Shown: positions 56,913 to 64,000 of the stretch, in pieces
How positions within the stretch are numbered: position 1 is the stretch's first letter
How the letters are laid out: each line of letters starts with the position of its first letter
From: Zoroaster sp. YZ-2022
Lineage: Eukaryota; Echinodermata; Asteroidea; Forcipulatida; Zoroasteridae
Assembly: GCA_029582265.1 (NCBI GenBank)
Contig: CM055819.1
Location: 31,101,164 to 31,165,163 of the forward strand
Length of the DNA: 64,000 bases
Direction of reading: 5' to 3'
Program-made: the position numbers and the translations under genes
Notes under the pieces: model-generated
Told to the model about the DNA's origin: nothing
The model's input: the letters and a program-made list of their open reading frames with translations, nothing else
Database searches by the model: none

Positions 56913-59842
56913 AATAATAATAACAATAATAATAAAGATTTTTAGCGCGCACATATCCACCCTGCTGGGCGCTCAAGGCGCAGAAACAAAGAAAAAACAT
57001 TAATACAAACAATATACAATGATAGCATAGGGAAAACAAATTATGTACCGAGATACATGTACCTACAATGCAATTACAAATATACATCATCTTTGAAGAG
57101 TTGTGACATAAGATGAGTTTTAAGCATCGACTTGAATCTGGTTATACTATGACAAGATTTGAGTTTAGTTGGAAGATGATTCCAGAGTCTCGGAGCTGCG
57201 ACAGAAAACGACCTATCACCCCAGTTCCGTTTTGAAGTTGGTTCCTTGAGGAGTGACATGTTGCTGGAGCGCAAATTGCGTGATGGAGTGTAGACTTTAA
57301 GTAGTTCAGAAATATAAATTGGAGCAATGTTATTAAAAGATTTGTGAACAATTAGCATAAGTTTAAAACAATTCTCTGTGAAACAGGAAGCCAGTGCAGT
57401 TCTTTCAAGATTGGCGTGATATGGCATGACTTTCTGGACAAAGTCACAACACGAGCTGCTGTGTTTTGTATGTGCTGAAGACGAGATATTTGATTCTGCG
57501 GAAGACCGTAAAGGAGCGTTATCGAGCCGTGATGTGACAAATGCATGTATAATTTGTTCAGCAGCACTTTTATTCAAGTATTTCCTAATTCGGCTTATAT
57601 TTCTGATATGAAATGATGATATGCGAACAATGTTGGAGATATGTGGTTTTAAAGTCATTGTCGAGTCAAATATAACACCCAAATTACGTGCATGTAATGA
57701 GGGGGTTATCTGCGAGTCACCAATTGTAATAAATGGAAGAGAAACTTTAGACAATTGCTGACGTGATCCAAATAGAACAAATTCTGTTTTTTCATCGTTC
57801 AATTTCAGGAAGTTTTGTCTCATCCAACTTCGAATCTCTTGAATACATTTCTCCAGTGTTTTAATGCAGGAATCAGCAGGTTCTAGAGAAGATTTAAAAG
57901 TAATGTAAAGCTGCGTGTCATCAGCGTAAACATGGTAATTTAAATTATACTTCAAAATGATATCACGAACTTGAAAGGTATAAACAGTAAACCACTGTGG
58001 GCCGAGCACAAAGCCTTGGGGTACAGAATAGTCAAGAGTAACAGGCTCGGAGATAGCGTTACCAATACAAACATGCTGAGGCCTATTTAAAAGGTAGGAC
58101 TTACACCAATCCAGGGCTGTGTCATGTATTCCAAGATGATATTGAAGGCGGGAGAGAAGGATTTTATGATCGACAGTGTCAAAAGCGGCGCTTAAGTCTA
58201 ACAAAACTAATGCAGTGATTTTCCCCTCATCCATGGCAGATAAAATGTCATTGTTGACGCGAAGAAGAGCAGTTTCCGTTCCATGAAATGGTTTGTAGGC
58301 TGACTGAAATGTGTCTGACAGGTTATATTAGCACGAACATGGTCAGAGATCCGTGATGAAACAACTCGCTCGATTGTTTTTCCAAGGTACTTTAAATTCG
58401 CTACTGGTCGGTAATTTTTGAAAACTTCCTTGTCCAAATTGGGTTTCTTTAGGAGTGGTTTAACATGAGCAACCTTCTGGCTATTAGGGAAACAACCGGA
58501 ACAAAGAGATCTGTTTACAATAATTGTGATATACTTAGCAAACACATCAATATTTTGTTTTATTAGCGAAGTTGGCACTGGATCAAGTTCACATGATTTT
58601 GATGGCGATTTCATGATGAGTTTCTTGATCTCCGTAACACTAGTAGGCTCAAACATGGACAGTCTACATTGTGGATCCTTGCGTGATGGTGTTTGTGATA
58701 GAATGGCAGGTACTGAGGAAAGAACGACGGATATATTCTCAATTTTGTGACAAAAAAGTTTGAAAAAGCATTTGCGAGGTCCTGATCGGATTGTGTAGAT
58801 GGAAGCACTGGAGCTTTGGGTTTATGAAGCAGCTTTTCAACAATGTTAAAGAGTATTTCTGATCACCAGAGCTATCTTCCACAAGAGATGAGTAGTGAGT
58901 TATTTTTGCCTGGTTAATCATGTTCTTCACAATATCACGTTGGTTACAGTATTCTTGCCGATGTACTCCAAGTTTCCCATTGTCACGCCATCTTCGCTCA
59001 AATTGACGGCGGATTTTCCTTGCAGCACGGATATCATCATTGAACCAGGGGGATTCAGATTGTAGTTTAACAGTTCGAGTTTTTTGCGGAGCATGATCAT
59101 CCAAGATGTTATGGACAGTAGATTCAAATAGACTGACACAAGAATCCAGCTCACCATCTTCAAGGTTTACATTTTCCAGTTGAGATTCAATATCATGACA
59201 TAAATCTTTAATATTTACTTTTTTCCAGTGGCGGTAGTTACAGAAATGGTAGGTATGGGAGGTTTTAAGGTTCAAATTTACCATGATTGCATAATGATCA
59301 GATAAGCCAGGATGAATAGTTATATTCGAGATAAGAGGTGAAGTATTTTCACGCGTTATCATGAGGTCAAGACAGTGACCATACCGATGAGTGGGTGCTG
59401 TGATGTGCTGTATAAGTCCATGAGCAGAGAGCAGATCTTTAAACTGATTTGCATAATTGTTTGAAATAATGTCCATATGAATGTTAAAATCGCCGGTTAA
59501 AATAATGTCAGATGGGTGTAAGAGATAATCGACAATTAATTTTTCAAATTCCTGCAGAAAACTGGAGAAGTTTACATGTTTACCATCAACATCCCTTTCT
59601 GGTCGATAAATATTAACAAGGCGAACAGATCTAGAGTTGCACGTTACCTCAGCATGCAGAGATTCAAATGTTAGGTAGTCAATATTAACACTTTTCATAC
59701 TGACAGATAAACTGGACCTAAAGAGTAGTGCAACCCCTCCACCGGTCTTTATTGGTCTGGGGATATGATGGAGAGCTATGATGGAGAGATATGATGTATG
59801 TGTTGCAAGCACGGAAAGTAAAAAAGAGTTGCTGTGTTGCAA
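56913..59842 (-). mobile_element. CR1/L2-type LINE, 5'-truncated, frame-broken
   Basis: Minus-strand order: endonuclease, reverse transcriptase, 3' UTR, tail GCGCCTTGAGCGCCC ... GTGCGCGCTAAAAATC and an (ATT)n-like end. Lacks the start of ORF2 and all of ORF1. Confidence 0.9.
57074..59842 (-). pseudogene. LINE ORF2: endonuclease and reverse transcriptase, several frameshifts
   Basis: 58739-59842 gives the apurinic-type endonuclease (GGGVALLFRSSL, ILTGDFNIHMD, LSDHYAI). 58207-58656 gives the RT fingers (SKSCELDPVPTSLIKQ, FKNYRPVANLKYLGK). 57074-58234 gives LLDLSAAFDTVDH (motif A), SVPQGFVLGP (motif B) and YADDTQLY (catalytic motif C), then the C-terminal APRLWNHLPTKLKS. Frame breaks near 58740, 58290 and twice between 57370 and 57530 (alternative frame reads LLYGLPQNQISRLQHIQN) make it non-functional. 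The sequence style fits the CR1/L2 group. Confidence 0.9.
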
Positions 59843-59849
59843 GACTTTT

Positions 59850-60040
59850 TGATACTTTTTTGTACCTTCTGGAATTATGACTTTGCAAAAACGTTTTTTT
59901 TTTTTAAATATGAGATTTTTGGGCAGCGGTTGTCATCCAAGCTATTAAAAAAGGCCTTATGTGTAAAAAGTTGTGTTAGAAATCTTAGACAACTGTTCCT
60001 GTGTCTTCTTGCGTTTGTATGAAATTTGCATTCCATAAAA
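59850..60040. other. Intron sequence next to the LINE 5' truncation
   Basis: T-run at 59896; no coding content recognised. Confidence 0.4.
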
Positions 60041-60430
60041 TGTGATGCGATCTGGGAAAACCTGTCGGATGTCGGCAAACTTGTTTTGAAGATAATGGCA
60101 AAATAGTCCCCCAATTTTTGTTGTTGACAATTTGAGTTTTTTAACTGTTAATATCCATTCTTGAAAATATTAAATAAAAATTCCATCGTTTTAGATGTAA
60201 AAACATATGATGATAGATATTTAAAAAGCCGTCTTTGTTTTTCGTTTCCGCCATTGTTTTTTAAGGACAGCGGCGGTTATAACTTCCCGAGAGCATAACT
60301 CAAGTTATAGACAACTATGATCATGAATAAAACAGTTTTGAAAACAGCACAGTGTCCTCGTTAATTTGATGTATATAACACAAAAATGACAAATTTCACC
60401 ATGTGAAGGGTTTTCCCAGATCACATCACA
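60041..60430. mobile_element. TGTGATG-terminus MITE related to the TGTGACC group
   Basis: TGTGATGCGATCTGGGAAAA ... GGTTTTCCCAGATCACATCA inverted ends. Confidence 0.75.
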
Positions 60431-60830
60431 AATATGACCCAAGTAGCAAATCAATCGTGGTACCATACTGACAGTTTCCAAAAGATGCTAACTTTTGGTT
60501 TTAGCTTTGAACTGATGTGTCAAGAATTCAAATTTTTCTATGTCGTGAAGTGCTCCACCCACCAATGACTCACTGAAATGAATTTGTTGAAATGCCTGTG
60601 TCACATTATATGGTGCTTGGGTATGTGTTAAAAATGGTTAGTCAATATCCATAAATATGGCTGATTGTGCATGGTGTCACATCAAGTACAAACAATCTAT
60701 ACTTGCTTTTGAGTCTGCTTCACATAACCTTATTTATTTCTTATTTAATCTGGGGAGACCTTTCAGTGAAACACTGTTTTTCAAAGGTGCCCAGGAAACC
60801 TGTAAACAAGGGTGCTTGCTATGTGAACCA

Positions 60831-61053
60831 CTCTCTTAACGTAAAAGAGTGAAAACCACTCTTTTAAAGAGCTATATGGCGGACAAGTCTTTTTTGGAGT
60901 GAAACCCACTCTGATTCGAGTGAAAAATACAGTAAAAGGCTACCAATTCACTCTTTATACACTACTAATTTTACTCTTTATCCACTCCAAAAAGACTTGT
61001 CCGCCATATAGCTCTTTGAAAGAGTGGTTTTCACTTTTTTACATTAAAGAGAG
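60831..61053. mobile_element. 223-bp hairpin MITE
   Basis: Arms of about 70 bp: CTCTCTTAACGTAAAAGAGT and AGCTATATGGCGGACAAGTC are mirrored at 60990-61053. Confidence 0.85.
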
Positions 61054-61232
61054 CAGAAACACTGGGGTAATAAACCCCTACTCTTCCATGATAAGTGTTC
61101 TGGGTTCTTTTATGTGCATTACCAGGTGCGGATCCATGAATTTTTTAGATGGGGGGACACACCCAACACAATTTTTTTTTTTCCTATGCTAACATTGTAT
61201 ATTGTTTGTAATCATGTTTTTTCCCCTTTGTT

Positions 61233-61280
61233 TTCGCGCCTTAAGCGCCCAGCAGGGTGGATATGTGCGCGCTACAAATC

Positions 61281-61318
<38 letters not shown>
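61233..61318 (+). mobile_element. LINE 3' tail fragment
   Basis: CGCGCCTTAAGCGCCCAGCA and GTGCGCGCTACAAATC then (ATT)n, matching the tail of the LINE at 56913. Confidence 0.8.
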
Positions 61319-61486
61319 ATGCGAGCACGAAGCACGAAGCCCTTATGGTGTTGGGTCCGGGGCCCGCTCAAGGGCCCCGAAAAATTTTGGATTGTGGATG
61401 CTCTGTGGTGCAATCTGAGGCGATTCCTGGTCAGTTTCACCTGACTTTTTTTGCAAAAGTTTTCAAGATTACCGGGGGTATATGGA

Positions 61487-61488
<2 letters not shown>

Positions 61489-61562
<74 letters not shown>
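61489..61562. repeat. (AT)n microsatellite
   Basis: About 36 AT units uninterrupted. Confidence 0.98.
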
Positions 61563-61564
<2 letters not shown>

Positions 61565-61884
61565 TTATTTTAGCCATTATTTTTAGCCATTATTTTAGCG
61601 ATGTCATGACTACAACAATATCAGTTTCTCCCTCCCCGAATTTCCACACGGTACCCCGACCCTTCTTCAGACGAAACGGAACAATATATAGACGTGGAGG
61701 AATTGGGTCAAGAAACCAGACTAGCTTGCTTTGCACCCAATCACAGACTACCGATTGCAAACGAAATGTAGACTAACTAATTATTATTTTTTTCCTTTAA
61801 AATTTTTTTTTTTTTTACTCAATTTATCCGGGGGGCACGTTCCCCCGCGGACCCCCCTGGATCCGCGCCTGATTACTTAATCTA

Positions 61885-62034
61885 GTACACGGGACCTACG
61901 GCTTAACATCCCATCCGAAGGACGAAGCAATTATGGTTAAGTGTCTTGCTTAGGGACACAAGAGCCGGGATTCAAACCCACGTTCTGACAACACCAGAAC
62001 TTGAGTCTGATGCACTAGACCATGACACTCCGTA
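61885..62034 (-). mobile_element. SINE family A, short-body subfamily fragment
   Basis: Reverse complement matches the 15152 copy (GAAGCAATTATGGTTAAGTG region, ACTCAAGTTCTGGTGTTGTC); the tail is missing. Confidence 0.8.
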
Positions 62035-62192
62035 CTCCCCTCTACAAAATGATAATTGAAGCATCCCTCAAACAGCATGCCTGGACCTGAAATACTGAAG
62101 TAGTGTTTTGTTGTCAAATTTAACATAGGAATTGCTCTCAGATTTCAATATTTGGATGTTAAGTTATCTCATGACAATAGAGGAATACCTAC

Positions 62193-62309
62193 CTATCGCA
62201 GTTTGACATGTCTTTCCAGTGAAACCAGCAAGACACGTACAGACGTAACCAGTATTAGGAACTATTGCACAAGTACCGCCGTTCAAACATGGGTTTTCTG
62301 GTGTACAAG
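62193..62309 (-). CDS. Exon 3: EGF-like domain
   Basis: 117 bp, phase 1-1, acceptor TTTCACAG, donor GTAGGT. It encodes [17 protein letters not shown] then GYVCTCLAGFTGKTC, with six cysteines and an O-fucose-type CLNGGTC. It lacks the calcium-binding D-x-D-E-C start. Confidence 0.9.
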
Positions 62310-62910
62310 CTGTGAAAAAAAAATACCAGAAAAAGAACAGTTTGTGCTTTATAAGTACTGCCTTTTTTAGGTGTGGACTTTGGTACAGTAATTTAAAAAA
62401 ACAGTGGAATTTTATTAAATAATAGCTTCTAAGACAGAAAAAATATCAAATAATGTTTGATACTATCATTGACTTTAATACAACAATGGTTTTGAAATTG
62501 AATTTTTTGACAAAACAATTTCTATGAAAAGTACTTCTGATGGAATGATTTCTCTAGATGATTTCTCTAGATGATTTCTCTAGATGATTTCTCTAGATGA
62601 TTTATATATTCAAAACTTTATGTTAACCAGTGATCATCCCATTTTCAGGAAGTGACGGATCTGTCAGAAATCATTATTTTGAACAAGTGTTAAAAACCTA
62701 ATAGTTTTTATTAAGCTAATTAATGTACTGGGCAAATCGCTAATCAAATTTGATAATCAAAAAACAGTTAACTTCAAATGTGATTTTCTCTCAAAATATA
62801 TTTGCAGTTGTGTGGGCTGATGCACCACTTTGAGAAAAAGGTGACGATTTATGTTTGTTTTTTTGGAGAATACCAATGTTGTACCTTCCCTTTAAAGAGT
62901 CTCTACTTAC
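62310..62910. other. Intron with a short 13-bp repeat
   Basis: ATGATTTCTCTAG occurs about four times at 62548-62600; no exon or large repeat otherwise. Confidence 0.6.
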
Positions 62911-63210
62911 TTGGGTTTACAACTACTGTGAATCCTCCAGACGGTATGATTGTCCCCATATCGCTCACCAATTCTTGATTTGCACCAATGGAGGAATAGA
63001 TCTGTACCGTGTGCTGTTGTGTTTGGTCAAAAGCCGGCAGCGTGTACATGAAATCATTCGGGCCGACTATGACTTCCTGTAGGGTGGTGCCGTACGGACC
63101 ATACTTGATGATGTAGTTCTCAGCAATGCCTTTGTCGGGCGGAAACCAATTGAGGAGGATTGTGCTGTCGGGGTTCTGCTCCATCAGTGTAAAACTAGGT
63201 GGTTCCGGAC
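62911..63210 (-). CDS. Exon 2: FN3 domain
   Basis: The 300 bp exon (phase 1-1, donor GTAAGT) encodes one whole FN3 domain. It starts GPEPPSFTLMEQ, has the core Trp in LLNWFPP and the C-terminal YTLPAFDQTQQHTVQIYSS. It is the longest FN3 exon here. Confidence 0.9.
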
Positions 63211-63634
63211 CTAAAATATATATCGGTTTATCATGTGGAAACCAAGGTTTCCACATGATAAATTAATAATGAACAAAAATTGCTGAATCCAAATGTCAAA
63301 ACATTTACCCATTAACCCAACTCCATATCAGTAGCGTACAAACTGTACAAATACCGTGATTCAGGGCAAATTCTAGCATAGCAACCTTTGAAAAGTCCAA
63401 TGAATGGTTTGAATGAATGTGTACGACACAAAGGTAACAGATTTTCCCAAGGTTCACGCTATACGAGAGCTTAGTCCGAATCATGTGATATAGCAACCGT
63501 AAATCAAGTCTGGGAAATTCGAATTTAAATCTGCACTTGCCACTGACTTGAGTCAGGGTACCAGACATTATTCATATGAAACGCGGGGAAAAAAGGGCTT
63601 ATTTTTTGGCACCCTATTACAGAACGATACCCAC
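63211..63634. other. Intron sequence, nothing recognised
   Basis: Between exons 2 and 1. The first 50 bp contain a TATCATGTGGAAACC / GGTTTCCACATGATA hairpin. Confidence 0.45.
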
Positions 63635-63760
63635 GTGTTGACTGGCGAGCACTGGTCACAGTTGTTGCTGCCCCATTGATCACACCAGCCACGTCTATTG
63701 AATATTCCGTTCCTGGAATCAAGCCGGTAATATGCTGGCTTGGATTTGCTCCAGCGGGCA
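63635..63760 (-). CDS. Exon 1: C-terminal half of an FN3 domain
   Basis: The 126 bp exon has acceptor TTTACAG and donor GTGGGT, phase 1-1. It encodes PAGANPSQHITGLIP followed by GTEYSIDVAGV, the E-F-G strand half of an FN3 domain with the L-x-P-G-T-x-Y landmark. The A-D strand half must lie in an exon beyond base 64000, so this FN3 is split by an intron while the other five are single exons. Confidence 0.8.
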
Positions 63761-63848
63761 CTGTAAAAGTCTAACTCGACAGAAAAGAATTCAAATTTAT
63801 CTGACACAGTAATTAACAAGGGAATAGGCAAAACCTGTGAAGAGGATA

Positions 63849-64000
63849 AGTAAGACTAAGTGCGGTGACACCATCTGAAATTCTCTGTTGAGTAGTAATT
63901 AGTTCTGTAAAGAACTGGAGGTTATAACTCGACGTTTCGATCAGTGTGCTCTGATTCTCCTGAGGACGATCAGAGCATACTGATCGAAGCGTTGAGTTGT
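63849..64000. mobile_element. Penelope-like terminal repeats, head-to-head, cut by window end
   Basis: AGTAAGACTAAGTGCGGTGA and CTCGACGTTTCGATCAGTGT run directly into an inverted copy (CTCCTGAGGACGATCAGAGC). Two opposed terminal repeats with no coding sequence between. Confidence 0.82.
63957..63998 (+). ncRNA. Hammerhead-ribozyme-like motif, mutated
   Basis: CTC, CTGAGGA and the stem-loop are as in 16644-16683, but the core reads GAAGCGTT instead of GAAACGTC, so the cleavage box is damaged. Confidence 0.4.

Larger units (their letters stand above)
61123..61871. mobile_element. Composite element with CAGGYGCGGATCC ends
   Basis: CAGGTGCGGATCCATGAA ... CCTGGATCCGCGCCTG inverted ends; ATTAC is present on both flanks. 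It contains a LINE-tail fragment with (ATT)n and a 70-bp (AT)n run. Confidence 0.75.

Noticed and set aside
61114..61776. 220-codon plus-strand frame
   Set aside because: It runs through a SINE/LINE tail and an (AT)n microsatellite (poly-Tyr-Ile stretch); no coding character.

Overview
The window is animal genomic DNA, AT-rich, intron-rich and loaded with transposon remains. It holds part of one very large minus-strand gene that enters at the right edge (5' side) and leaves at the left edge (3' side). I trace 48 exons from about 63.76 kb down to 0.66 kb, encoding about 2,500 residues: 5 complete fibronectin type III (FN3) domains, the C-terminal half of a sixth, and about 51 EGF-like domains. 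No start codon, signal peptide, transmembrane segment or stop codon of this gene is in view. Many EGF modules carry Notch-type glycosylation motifs (C-x-S-x-P-C for O-glucose, C-x-x-G-G-T-C for O-fucose) and calcium-binding signatures (D-I-N-E-C). The product is therefore a secreted or cell-surface extracellular protein. I cannot assign a named orthologue. The mix of giant EGF/FN3 genes, Penelope-like elements, tRNA-Leu-derived SINEs and TGTACATG-rich introns suggests a marine invertebrate deuterostome, perhaps an echinoderm; this is inference only.

Layout in gene order (high to low coordinates): FN3 half-exon, FN3, one EGF (63.8-62.2 kb); an 8 kb intron with a dead LINE, MITEs and a decayed EGF exon (62-54.6 kb); four near-identical EGF exons (54.5-51.1 kb); ten near-identical EGF exons (50.0-43.2 kb), seven of them in a repeating two-exon cassette of about 1.04 kb; seven diverged EGF exons (42.5-33.3 kb); four FN3 exons alternating with pairs of EGF exons (31.8-21.3 kb); nine single-EGF exons (20.9-7.4 kb); two fused multi-EGF exons that together carry 11 EGFs (6.9-3.4 kb); and three more EGF exons (2.0-0.66 kb). 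Apart from the one junction between the two multi-EGF exons (phase 2), every intron is phase 1. Exons can therefore be gained or lost without breaking the frame, which explains the recent exon amplifications.

The introns hold most of the sequence. They contain tRNA-Leu-derived SINEs (family A), a second tRNA-related SINE (family B), a frame-broken CR1/L2-type LINE whose 3' tail is shared with SINE A, two other LINE ends, Penelope-like retroelement pieces with a GIY-YIG endonuclease reading frame and hammerhead-ribozyme-like motifs, at least a dozen inverted-repeat (MITE) families with readable target-site duplications, and tandem arrays of 27, 58, 65, 76, 81 and 141 bp. Several elements are nested, so relative insertion ages can be read directly.
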